Source: Isoptericola halotolerans (GTDB lineage Bacteria; Actinomycetota; Actinomycetes; Actinomycetales; Cellulomonadaceae). Taken from it: 64,000 bases of DNA. Shown one piece after another: positions 25,501 through 32,238 of the stretch. The DNA lies in the NCBI RefSeq assembly GCF_013149785.1, contig NZ_JABEZU010000004.1, forward strand, positions 209,930-273,929, given 5' to 3'. Positions within the stretch are counted from its first letter, which is position 1. Every line of letters begins with the position of its first letter. A program made the translations under genes and the position numbers. The notes beneath the pieces are model-generated. The model was not told the origin of the DNA and made no database searches. It saw only the letters and a list, made by a program, of their open reading frames with translations.

Positions 25501-27243
25501 GGCACCGACGCCGACGGCGTCACCGTCCACGTCCCGCTGTCGATCCTCAACCGCGTGAGCCCCAGCGGGTTCGACTGGATGGTCCCCGGCCTGCTCGACG
25601 AGCTCTGCGTCGCCACCATCCGCTCGCTGCCCAAGACGGTGCGGCGCGAGCTCGTGCCCGCGCCCGACGTCGGTGCCGCCGTCGCCCGCTGGTTGCGCGA
25701 GAACACCCCGCAGTGGTCGGACATGGCCCGGGCCGGCGACATGGCCTCCCCGTTCCACGTCGAGTTCTCGCGCGCCGTGCGTGAGCTGCGCGACGTCGTC
25801 ATCCCCGACGAGGTCTGGGACGCCGAGCGCGTCGAACGGCTGCCGGCTCACCTGCGCATGACGTTCCGGGTCGAAGAGCCCTCCGGTGCCGGCGCGTCGG
25901 GTGCGCCCGATGCCCCGGGCGACGGGCGGGGGCGCAAGGGCTCGAAGAAGAAGCGGTCGACGCGACCCGCTCCCGTCCCGCTCGACGAGTCCAAGGACCT
26001 GCTGTCGCTGCAGAAGCGGCTGGCCCCGCAGGCCGAGGCGGCCGTGCGGGCGGCCGTGAAGGGGGCGGTCGGGGTCGCGCTCGAGGAGGCGGCGCGGGCT
26101 GCTTCTGGTTCGGGGCCGGGCTCGGGGCCGTCGGGCGCGCAGGTCGGTGCGCCGCCTCGCTCACGGGCCCCGGGGGGCCCTCCGCTACGGCTTGACGGCG
26201 GCACACCGACCTCCGTGCCCGACGGCGGTGCGTCCGGTGCCGCTGGCGCATCCACTGACGCTGGGGTTGCGTCGAGCGGATCCGGCGCTGTGGTGGCGGA
26301 GGAGTCGGGGCTGACGGGGTGGCCCGCGTCGTTGGTCGGTGGGGTGCTGCCTCGGGTGGTGTCGACCGACCTCGGGGGCGGGGTCGTGGTGCAGGGGTAT
26401 CCGGCGCTGGTCGAGGAGCCGGGCGCGAAGGGTGCGCCGTCGGTGGCGCTGCGCGTGCTCGCCGACGCGGCCGCGCAGGATGCGACCCACGAGGCCGGCG
26501 TGCGGCGGCTGCTGCTGTCCGAGACGGCGCTGGCGACCCCTCGCATCACCTCGCGGTGGACGTCCAAGCAGTCGCTGACGCTCGCGGCGGCGCCGTACCG
26601 GAACACCGAGGCGCTCGTCGCGGACCTTCAGCTGGCCGCGGTGGTGGCGCTGACCAGCCCGGACGGGGACAAGGCCCCCGGCACGCCGACCGGCGGACCG
26701 GTGGCTGTACAGGTACGGGACGCCGAGTCGTACAAGGAAGCCGTCGCGTTCGTGCGGCAGCACCTGGAGGACGAGGTGCACCGCGTCGTGGGGCACGTCG
26801 TCGCCGCCCTCAGCGCGTGGCGCACCGTCGAGAACGAGGTGCGCTCGTCGTCGTCCCTCGCGCTGCTCAACACGCTGCAGGACATCCGCGACCACGTGGC
26901 CGGGCTGATCCACACCGGGTTCGTCTCGGCGACCCCGCCGCGCCGGGTGCCGCACCTCGTGCGCTACCTGCGGGCGGCGTCGTACCGGCTGGAGAAGGCA
27001 CAGTCGAACCCGCACCGCGATGCCGAGCTCGCCTGGAAGGTGCACGACGTCGCCGACGCGTACGAGCGGGCCCGGACCGCGTACGCGTCCGGTGCGGCCG
27101 ACCCGGCGCGCGCCGCCGAGCTCGCCGAGGTGCGCTGGCTGCTCGAGGAGCTGCGCGTGTCGTTGTTCGCCCAGCAGCTCGGCACCGACGGCGCCGTCAG
27201 CGAGAAGCGGATCCGCAAGATCCTGACCCCCGGCGGCTGGTGA
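22540..27243 (+). CDS. hrpA: ATP-dependent RNA helicase HrpA
   Basis: The 1567-residue DEAH-box helicase has a basic disordered N-terminus (to about residue 55), Walker A GETGSGKT (about 109-116), DEAH (about 207-210), SAT, the NVAETSLT and QRSGRSGR motifs of RecA domain 2, the HA2/OB region and the long DUF3418 C-terminus found in HrpA. It probably unwinds RNA at stalled ribosomes, as in E. coli. It is longer than the roughly 1300-residue E. coli protein, partly because two palindromic DNA elements (24560-24655 and 26141-26212) are read in frame. They encode disordered Gly/Pro/Arg-rich stretches at residues about 674-706 and 1201-1225. The GTG at 22540 follows GGGAGG. Confidence 0.95.
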   Translation: MSTETSSTPQPADDGGARGDRRDRRGGEQHAGKDGARRRRGRGGGGKSSQSRNGRGPARVSRDQLDRAAAARAAVVVPDITYPEQLPVSARREDIAAAIEKHQVVVVAGETGSGKTTQLPKILLDLGRGRAGQIGHTQPRRIAARSVAERVAEELGTELGGVVGYQVRFTDTSSADTLVKVMTDGILLAQIQRDPELLAYDTIIIDEAHERSLNIDFLLGYLSRLLPRRPDLKLIVTSATIDSERFAAHFSPAHLAEVGGAPAAVVDVLPDHAPVIEVTGRTYPVEIRYRPLSPDSDPDAPAKKKGEEKDLVTGIVEACDELMREGPGDILVFLSGEREIHDAADALEGHLKERARDPKHPQHVEILPLYSRLSAAEQHRVFQQHSSRRIVLSTNVAETSLTVPGIHYVVDPGTARISRYSKATKVQRLPIEPVSQASANQRSGRSGRVADGVAIRLYAEDDFESRPEFTEPEILRTSLASVLLQMISVGVVETPDDVAKFPFVEPPDTRAVRDGVQLLTELGALARPQRDGSATQTRLTDVGRTLAQLPMDPRLARMIIEGSRRGVAREVSIIAAALSIQDPRERPAEAREQADQQHARFRDPSSDFLAYLNLWEYLREQQHAMGSSAFRRLCKSEYINFLRVREWQDVVAQIRQMGKPLGIDLSYQPTTGGPSAAGSGAPPSSRSGGPPGARERGSAPDPAADDHRQEWDGDTIHRSLLAGLLSQLGMQETNEVKASSVAHLRGEARARALRQAAKRARNEYLGARGARFAIFPGSPLSKKPPAWIMAGELVETSRLWARDVARIQPEWAEELAGGLARRTYADPHWSTKQGAAMATEKVLLYGVPIVADRPVLFAKVDPEAAREMFVRHALVEGKWTTHHRFFAENRRLLAEAEELEARSRQRGLMASEDDLFAFYDERVPASVVSARHFDTWWKKAQHDDPDLLTLTLDQLVDSADTAALPEMFPETWTQGEITLPLTYQFQPGTDADGVTVHVPLSILNRVSPSGFDWMVPGLLDELCVATIRSLPKTVRRELVPAPDVGAAVARWLRENTPQWSDMARAGDMASPFHVEFSRAVRELRDVVIPDEVWDAERVERLPAHLRMTFRVEEPSGAGASGAPDAPGDGRGRKGSKKKRSTRPAPVPLDESKDLLSLQKRLAPQAEAAVRAAVKGAVGVALEEAARAASGSGPGSGPSGAQVGAPPRSRAPGGPPLRLDGGTPTSVPDGGASGAAGASTDAGVASSGSGAVVAEESGLTGWPASLVGGVLPRVVSTDLGGGVVVQGYPALVEEPGAKGAPSVALRVLADAAAQDATHEAGVRRLLLSETALATPRITSRWTSKQSLTLAAAPYRNTEALVADLQLAAVVALTSPDGDKAPGTPTGGPVAVQVRDAESYKEAVAFVRQHLEDEVHRVVGHVVAALSAWRTVENEVRSSSSLALLNTLQDIRDHVAGLIHTGFVSATPPRRVPHLVRYLRAASYRLEKAQSNPHRDAELAWKVHDVADAYERARTAYASGAADPARAAELAEVRWLLEELRVSLFAQQLGTDGAVSEKRIRKILTPGGW
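24560..24655. repeat. Palindromic element inserted in frame in hrpA, copy 1
   Basis: Perfect 24-bp terminal inverted repeats (24560-24583 against 24632-24655, starting CGTCAGCGGCGGGGTCCGGT) enclose a GC-rich centre. A 62-bp core (24577-24638) recurs in reverse orientation at 26146-26207 with only four differences. The element is stop-free in the hrpA frame. Confidence 0.85.
26141..26212. repeat. Palindromic element inserted in frame in hrpA, copy 2 (inverted)
   Basis: A 15-bp inverted repeat with one mismatch (AGGTCGGTGCGCCGC at 26141 against 26198-26212) flanks the inverse of the 62-bp core of copy 1 (58 of 62 positions identical). Although reversed, it is again read through without a stop, giving a different peptide. 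Confidence 0.85.
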
Positions 27244-27275
27244 ACGGGATCCCCCGCTCCGATCGGCAGCTTCGA

Positions 27276-27307
27276 CTCCGGTCGGTCGCTCGAGTGACCG
27301 ACCGGAG
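27276..27307 (+). terminator. Hairpin terminator after hrpA
   Basis: CTCCGGTCGGTC (27276-27287) pairs exactly with GACCGACCGGAG (27296-27307) around a GCTCGAGT loop. It lies 33 bp after the hrpA stop and just before the convergent 27329 gene, so it can serve both. Confidence 0.75.
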
Positions 27308-27328
27308 CTGGACGTGCCGAGCAGTCGT

Positions 27329-27991
27329 CTACCCAGCGGGCTCCAGCTCGCGCGGGGGCACGACCGCGGCGTCACGGACCACCCGGTCGCCCAGCGGCGC
27401 CTCCAGCTCGACGACGAACGGCGTCGGCGGGTTGGACGGGCACGTGAAGTTACCCTCTTGCAGCGTGACACCGATGACCAGGTCGATCGCATCATCGGTC
27501 GCCGCCAGCCTGTCGAGCACGATGCGTCCCTCGGCGTCCTGACCGCTGTTGCACGCGCGCTCGGTGACCAGCAGGTGGATCTCGGTCGCGGCAGGATCGA
27601 GCGGGTGGTCGGGATCCAGGGTGAGGTCCGCCTGACCGTACGCATCGGTCGGTTCCGCCGGCCCGGAGCGCAGCGCACAGCTGTTCGCCGAGGTCAGCAT
27701 CCATCGTGGGCCGTCGACCCTCTCGATCGTGAGGAACTCGTGGGTACGGACGTCGCCGCCGCCGAGATCCTCCGGCTCGTCCAGCTCGCGCAGCAGCGCG
27801 ACACGCTCCGGGGACTCCGTGACGATCGCCCACTCGGCGGGGTCGATCGGCGGGACCTCCGCGCCGTCCAGCGCGGCCCTGGCCTCGTCCCTCAGGTCGA
27901 TCGCGGTCCGGAGGTCATCGATCGACTCGACCACGCCGGGCGGGACGGGCTCGCCGTCGCAGGTGAGCTCCTCGAACCGGTCCGCAGGCAC
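27329..27991 (-). CDS. Hypothetical protein resembling the mature part of an exported protein
   Basis: The 220-residue protein from a GTG at 27991 has two Cys pairs (LTCDGE near the start, NSCALRSG and ERACNSG in the middle, NFTCPSN near the end), suggesting disulphides outside the cytoplasm, but no signal peptide. The frame upstream of the GTG continues without Met or Val start through SGEARKAPAAPGPT, a linker-like stretch of the kind seen after a lipobox, and then hits a stop beside the 44-bp palindrome at 28050-28093. It may therefore be a gene decapitated by that palindrome. The family is not recognised. Confidence 0.5.
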   Translation of the reverse strand: MPADRFEELTCDGEPVPPGVVESIDDLRTAIDLRDEARAALDGAEVPPIDPAEWAIVTESPERVALLRELDEPEDLGGGDVRTHEFLTIERVDGPRWMLTSANSCALRSGPAEPTDAYGQADLTLDPDHPLDPAATEIHLLVTERACNSGQDAEGRIVLDRLAATDDAIDLVIGVTLQEGNFTCPSNPPTPFVVELEAPLGDRVVRDAAVVPPRELEPAG

Positions 27992-28049
27992 GGTGGGTCC
28001 TGGCGCTGCCGGCGCCTTGCGCGCTTCCCCAGACCGGTCAGATCGTCAC

Positions 28050-28093
28050 TTCGTGTTCTGACCGGCAGTCCGGACTGCCGGTCAGAACACGAA
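28050..28093. repeat. 44-bp perfect palindrome
   Basis: TTCGTGTTCTGACCGGCAGT and its exact complement are joined by a CCGG centre, with uninterrupted symmetry over 44 bp. It lies upstream of the 27329 gene and of pspC (28197). It could be a divergent regulatory site or an inserted element. Confidence 0.8.
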
Positions 28094-28196
28094 CTGCCGG
28101 AGTGATCCGCGCGGGGAGGCCGTCTCAGGGTGACCCAGGGTCGGATCCGGGGGTCACCGGATACCGGGCCGCCGCCGTCGTGCCTACTGTCGAAGC

Positions 28197-28424
28197 ATGA
28201 GCACTCCCCAGACCACACCGCGTCCCCAGAAGCTGTACCGACCCGGCAACGGCCGTGTGTTCGGCGGCGTGTGCGCCGGGATCGCCGACTACTTCGGGTG
28301 GAGCCGCGGACTCGTGCGCCTCCTCACGGCGCTGTCGGTCCTCATCCCCGGGCCGCAGGTCCTCGCGTACATCGTCTTCTGGATCCTCATGCCCGACGAG
28401 CGCAAGGCCTACGGCCACGCCTGA
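28197..28424 (+). CDS. PspC domain protein
   Basis: The 75-residue protein has the PspC signature: KLYRPGNGRVFGGVCAGIADYFG, then WSRGLVRLLTALSVLIPG and a transmembrane helix LAYIVFWILMPDE. It is a small membrane protein related to phage-shock and envelope-stress regulators. In actinobacteria such short PspC proteins are common and of unclear function. The ATG at 28197 fits the family. It converges on kduI with only 8 bp between. Confidence 0.9.
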   Translation: MSTPQTTPRPQKLYRPGNGRVFGGVCAGIADYFGWSRGLVRLLTALSVLIPGPQVLAYIVFWILMPDERKAYGHA

Positions 28425-28432
28425 GGAACGCC

Positions 28433-29251
28433 TCAGCGGATCTCGGTGGGCGGGACCGCGTCCATGTCGGTGAAGTCCTGGTTCTCCCCCGCCATCGCCC
28501 ACACGAACGCGTACGACGACGTCCCCACGCCCGAGTGCACCGACCAGCTCGGCGAGATGATCGCCTGGCGGTCCGCGACCACCAGGTGGCGCGTCTCGGT
28601 CGGCTCGCCGCACAGGTGCAGCACGCGCGCGTCCGCGTCGAGGTCGAAGTACAGGTAGCACTCGGTGCGGCGGTCGTGGGTGTGCGCGGGCATCGTGTTC
28701 CACATGGAACCGTCGTGCAGGCGCGTGACCCCCATGACCACCTGGCAGGACTGCACACCGTTGGCGTGGACGACCTGCTCCAGCGAGCGCCGGTTCGAGG
28801 TGACCTGGTCACCGAGCTCGAGGGTGTTCCCCTCGCCCGGCAGCGTCAGCACGGTCGGGTACGAGGTGTGCGCCGGCGCGCTGAACAGGTAGAACGCCGC
28901 GCCCTCGCCCGAGAACGACACGTCGCGCGTCCCGCTGCCGATGTACAGCACGGCGCAGTTCGGCAGCTCGTAGGTCTCGCCGTCGGCGGTCACGGTGCCC
29001 GTGGAGCCGACGTTGACGATCCCCACCTCGCGCCGCTGCAGGAAGTACTCCGCGCGCAGCTCGTCGGGGTTCGGCAGCGCGACCGGCTCGCCCGCCGGCA
29101 GCACGCCGCCGAGCACGATGCGGTCGTGGTGCGTGTAGACGGTCCGTGCCTCTCCGGGCACGAACAGGTCCTCCACGAGGAACTTGTCGCGCAGGCCCTG
29201 GGTCGTCAGGCCGGGGATCTCGGTGGGGTTGGTGGCGTAACGCTGGTCCAT
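28433..29251 (-). CDS. kduI: 5-keto-4-deoxyuronate isomerase (4-deoxy-L-threo-5-hexosulose-uronate ketol-isomerase)
   Basis: The 272-residue cupin protein contains the KduI metal-binding motif MPAHTHDRRTECYLYF (His, His and Glu ligands) and HLVVADRQAIISPSWSVHSG. KduI isomerises the 5-keto-4-deoxyuronate formed when unsaturated uronic acid is released, giving the substrate for KduD. It is the last gene of locus B, 24 bp after kduD. Its presence shows that the pathway handles lyase-type (4,5-unsaturated) uronates. Confidence 0.95.
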   Translation of the reverse strand: MDQRYATNPTEIPGLTTQGLRDKFLVEDLFVPGEARTVYTHHDRIVLGGVLPAGEPVALPNPDELRAEYFLQRREVGIVNVGSTGTVTADGETYELPNCAVLYIGSGTRDVSFSGEGAAFYLFSAPAHTSYPTVLTLPGEGNTLELGDQVTSNRRSLEQVVHANGVQSCQVVMGVTRLHDGSMWNTMPAHTHDRRTECYLYFDLDADARVLHLCGEPTETRHLVVADRQAIISPSWSVHSGVGTSSYAFVWAMAGENQDFTDMDAVPPTEIR

Positions 29252-29275
29252 GGGTGATGCTCCTTCGGTCGGTTC

Positions 29276-30040
29276 TCAGCGCACGAGCCAGCCGCCGTCG
29301 ACAGGGACGACGGCGCCGTGCACGTAGGCGGAGGCGGGCGAGGCGAGGTAGACGAAGATCCCGGCGAGGTCCTCGGGGGTGCCCCACCGGCCGGCGGGGA
29401 TGCGCGCCGAGATCGACTGCTCGCGCGCCTCGTCCGCCCGGATCGGTGCGGTGTTGTCGGTGGCCATGTAGCCGGGCGCGACGGCGTTGACGTTGACGCC
29501 ACGGCCCGCCCACTCGTTGGCGAGCGCCTTGGTCAGGCCGACGACGGCGTGCTTGGACGCCGCGTAGCCCGGCACGAGGATCCCGCCCTGGAAGGACAGC
29601 ATCGAGGCGACGTTGATGATCCTCCCGGTCCCCCGCTCCAGCATCCCGCGACCCACGGCCCGTGAGAGGTGGAAGACGGCGTCGAGGTTGACGGCCAGCA
29701 CGGTGTCCCAGTCCTCGGCCGGGTGCTCGGCGGCCGGGGCGCGCCGGATCGTGCCCGCGTTGTTGACGAGCACGTCCACCGGCCCCAGGGCACCCTCGAC
29801 CTCGGCGACCGCCGCGTCGAGCTCGGCGGGAGTCGCGGTGGCCAGGTCCCGCCGCACGCTGAACGCCCGCCGGCCGAGGGCCTCGACGGCGGCGATCGTG
29901 TCGGTCGGCTCGCTGCGGTCCAGCAGTGCCACGTCGGCACCCGCCTCGGCGAGCGCCACGGCAGCGCCCTGCCCGAGGCCGCGGCTGGTGCCGGTGACCA
30001 GGGCGACCTTCCCGTCGAGCCGGAACTGGTCCAGGATCAT
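29276..30040 (-). CDS. kduD: 2-deoxy-D-gluconate 3-dehydrogenase / KduD-type SDR
   Basis: The 254-residue short-chain dehydrogenase has the cofactor motif TGTSRGLG (residues 16-23), NNAG, the catalytic YAASK and the PGYMATDNT segment characteristic of KduD. It reduces 3-deoxy-D-glycero-2,5-hexodiulosonate to 2-keto-3-deoxygluconate. The ATG overlaps the GH88 stop (ATGA), and kduI follows, so the three enzymes of unsaturated-uronate metabolism are co-translated. The KDG kinase and aldolase are not in the window. Confidence 0.92.
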   Translation of the reverse strand: MILDQFRLDGKVALVTGTSRGLGQGAAVALAEAGADVALLDRSEPTDTIAAVEALGRRAFSVRRDLATATPAELDAAVAEVEGALGPVDVLVNNAGTIRRAPAAEHPAEDWDTVLAVNLDAVFHLSRAVGRGMLERGTGRIINVASMLSFQGGILVPGYAASKHAVVGLTKALANEWAGRGVNVNAVAPGYMATDNTAPIRADEAREQSISARIPAGRWGTPEDLAGIFVYLASPASAYVHGAVVPVDGGWLVR

Positions 30041-31302
30041 GCGCTCTCTCCGTCCGTGCCGCCGTCGGCCGTGGTGGTGGGCCACCACGGCGAGACCCAG
30101 CCGGGCAGCGTGAGGCGGGTCAGCGCCTCGAGGTAGTAGTAGTCGCCCCACAGGCAGCCCTCGTCGACGCCCTTGCCCTTGGGGGCGTCGTAGACGGCGT
30201 GCAGCAGCAGCGCGTCCGAGTCGGCAGCGTCGGCCGGGGTGTACCCGGTCACGAGCGCGTCGAGCATCGCCCGGCCGGCCGCCTCGTAGCGCGCCGCCCG
30301 CGCGGCGTCGGACGACACCGAGGCGAGCTCGAGCAGCCCGCACGCCGCGATCGCTCCGGCCGAGGAGTCCCGCGGGGCGTCGGAGCCGTCGGTGTACACG
30401 AGGTCCCAGAAGGGCACGCCGTCGGCCGGCAGGTGGTCGAGGAGGTAGCCGGCGCAGCGCTCGGCGGCGCGCAACGACTCCGGGTCGCCGGAGGTGCGGT
30501 GGTGCAGCGCGAACCCGTAGATGCCCCACGCCTGGCCGCGGGCCCAGCAGGACTCGTCCCCGGCGCCCTGCTCGGTGCCGCCCCGCAGCGGCTCGCCCGA
30601 CTCCGGGTCCCAGTAGAAGGTGTGGAAGGTCGAGTCGTCGTCGCGCAGCAGGTGGGTGCGCACCTGGACGACGTGCCGGGCGACGACGTCGGCGTACCGC
30701 GGGTCCCCGGTGGTCTCGGTGGCCCAGGTGAGCAGCGGCATGTTCATGAGGCTGTCGACGATGGTGCGGCCGCGCTGCGCGGGGTCCGACAGGTCGCCCC
30801 ACGCCTGGATGATCCCGGCCGACGGCAGGAACCGTGTCATGAGGTGGTCGGCCGCGGCGAGCGCGGCGTCCCGTGCCGGTTCGTCACCGGCCAGCCGCCA
30901 CGCGTTGACGCAGGACAGCGTGTACAGGAACCCGAGGTCGTGGGTGTCGAGGTCCTCGCCGGCGTGCACCCGGCGGGCGAAGTCGGCGGCGTGCGCGAGG
31001 GCCGCGGCCCGCAGCTCGGCGTCGCCGGTGAGCTCGACGGACAGCCACTGCATCCCCGGCCAGAAGCTCGTGGTCCAGTCGCGGTTGGCGCCCTCGGCGA
31101 ACTCCGCGGTGGCGGGGCGCAACGGGTAGCGGTCGTCCCGCGTCGTGGAGTCGGGGTACAGCGCGCCGAAGGCGGCGGCGTTGCGCCGGACGGTCTTCAC
31201 GGCAGCGTCGACGGCGGCGGCGAGGGTCTCGTCGCCGGGGCCTGCCGAGGAGACGGCGGGCTCGGCCGGGTCGGCCGGGTCACGGACGTCGATGGTGGGC
31301 AT
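30037..31302 (-). CDS. Unsaturated glucuronyl hydrolase, GH88
   Basis: The 421-residue (alpha/alpha)6-barrel protein has no signal peptide. The two catalytic aspartates of GH88 are present: Asp122 in THDLGFLY and Asp183 in IVDSLMN. Their 61-residue spacing equals that of Asp88 and Asp149 in Bacillus UGL. It hydrates and cleaves the 4,5-unsaturated uronic acid from the non-reducing end of lyase products, feeding KduI/KduD. Other hallmarks are TTSFWPGM and CWARGQAW. It overlaps kduD by 4 nt. Confidence 0.93.
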   Translation of the reverse strand: MPTIDVRDPADPAEPAVSSAGPGDETLAAAVDAAVKTVRRNAAAFGALYPDSTTRDDRYPLRPATAEFAEGANRDWTTSFWPGMQWLSVELTGDAELRAAALAHAADFARRVHAGEDLDTHDLGFLYTLSCVNAWRLAGDEPARDAALAAADHLMTRFLPSAGIIQAWGDLSDPAQRGRTIVDSLMNMPLLTWATETTGDPRYADVVARHVVQVRTHLLRDDDSTFHTFYWDPESGEPLRGGTEQGAGDESCWARGQAWGIYGFALHHRTSGDPESLRAAERCAGYLLDHLPADGVPFWDLVYTDGSDAPRDSSAGAIAACGLLELASVSSDAARAARYEAAGRAMLDALVTGYTPADAADSDALLLHAVYDAPKGKGVDEGCLWGDYYYLEALTRLTLPGWVSPWWPTTTADGGTDGESA

Positions 31303-31344
31303 GGGTGGATCTCGCTTTCCGGCGTCGGGAGCCGTCGTGATGGT

Positions 31345-32058
31345 TCAGGAGGCGGGGGCCGGTGGCGTCACGGCGCGCAGCTGGGCCCGCAGCGCGTAGC
31401 GGTGGCTGCCCCACACCGCGAAGAGCAGCGGGGCGGCCGTCACACCGAGCCCGATGGCGGGGCGGGCGACGACGACGCCGGCGAGCAGGCCGAGCACCGC
31501 CAGCGCGGCCGCGCTGACGTACCACCGGCGCACGGCGACGAACAGGCTGACGCGCAGCAGGTCGCGCAGCCGGGTGCCGGGCAGCTCCGGGACCGCCACG
31601 AGCGCCACGACGGCCGTGGCGACGGCCAGGACGAGCAGCGTGACGAACACCGGGATGGCGAGCGCGCCGATGCGAGCACCCCAGACCGCAGCGACGTCCA
31701 CCACCAGCACGACGACGACGGCGCTCGTCAGGGCACCGACCGCCAGGGAGCGGCGCAGGTGGTGCCGGTACGCCCGCGCGAAGGTGCGGACCGCCGTCGT
31801 CGACCCGTCGGCGGAGTGGGCGCCGAAGACGGCGAACGCGGCCACCAGGGCGGGTGCGGCGACGGGCGCGACCACCGCGAGGGCGGGCCACGACGTCGCC
31901 GGGTCGGTGGTCATCAGCAGGACCAGCAGGGGCAGGGTCGCCACCACCAGCAGGAGGTTCGTGGCCAGGCCGACGTAGACGAGGCCGAAGATCGACTCGT
32001 ACGTCTCCGAGCCGACGCCCTTGCGGGGCGCCCCGGCGCGGGGGCTCCTCGCGCTCAT
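31345..32058 (-). CDS. DUF624 / YesL-like membrane protein
   Basis: The 237-residue protein has five to six predicted transmembrane helices (for example LVYVGLATNLLLVVATLPLL and LAVGALTSAVVVVLVVDVAA) and the TYESIFGLVYVGL N-terminus of the DUF624/YesL family, which regularly accompanies sugar ABC permeases in plant-polysaccharide loci. Its role is unknown, possibly transporter assembly or regulation. The ATG at 32058 and the first dozen codons lie inside an 89-bp tandem repeat; the alternative copies of that start at 32147 and 32236 lead only to 30-codon ORFs. Confidence 0.85.
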   Translation of the reverse strand: MSARSPRAGAPRKGVGSETYESIFGLVYVGLATNLLLVVATLPLLVLLMTTDPATSWPALAVVAPVAAPALVAAFAVFGAHSADGSTTAVRTFARAYRHHLRRSLAVGALTSAVVVVLVVDVAAVWGARIGALAIPVFVTLLVLAVATAVVALVAVPELPGTRLRDLLRVSLFVAVRRWYVSAAALAVLGLLAGVVVARPAIGLGVTAAPLLFAVWGSHRYALRAQLRAVTPPAPAS

Positions 32059-32238
32059 CCTGCGCTCCCCTGTCCGAGCACTGCGGTGCCTCGCACCGGA
32101 TGCACCTCGTTCCTCGGCGCCCCGGCGCGGGGGCTCCTCGCGCTCATCCTGCACTCCCCTGTCCGAGCACTGCGGTGCCTCGCACCGGATGCACCTCGTT
32201 CCTCGGCGCCCCGGCGCGGGGGCTCCTCGCGCTCATCC
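32027..32238 (-). repeat. 89-bp tandem repeat, about 2.4 copies, carrying RBS and start codon (two 30-codon mini-ORFs)
   Basis: The unit starts at 32031, 32120 and 32209, exactly 89 bp apart, with a single base difference between the full copies. Read on the minus strand, each unit carries an AGGGGAG ribosome-binding site, an ATG and the codons MSARSPRAGAP. The first ATG (32236) overlaps the permease stop, and its 30-codon ORF (32144-32236) ends in a TGA overlapping the second ATG (32147). That second 30-codon ORF (32055-32147) overlaps the real DUF624 start (32058). All junctions are ATGA. The repeat thus replaces one coupled start by a chain of three. Confidence 0.85.

Noticed and set aside
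24560-26212. Insertion sequence in hrpA
   Set aside because: The elements are under 100 bp, encode no transposase, show no clear target duplication and keep the reading frame, so they are called palindromic repeats.
32027-32238. CRISPR-like reading of the 89-bp tandem repeat
   Set aside because: The copies are contiguous with no spacers, only about 2.4 units exist, and they contain an RBS and start codon. No cas genes are nearby.
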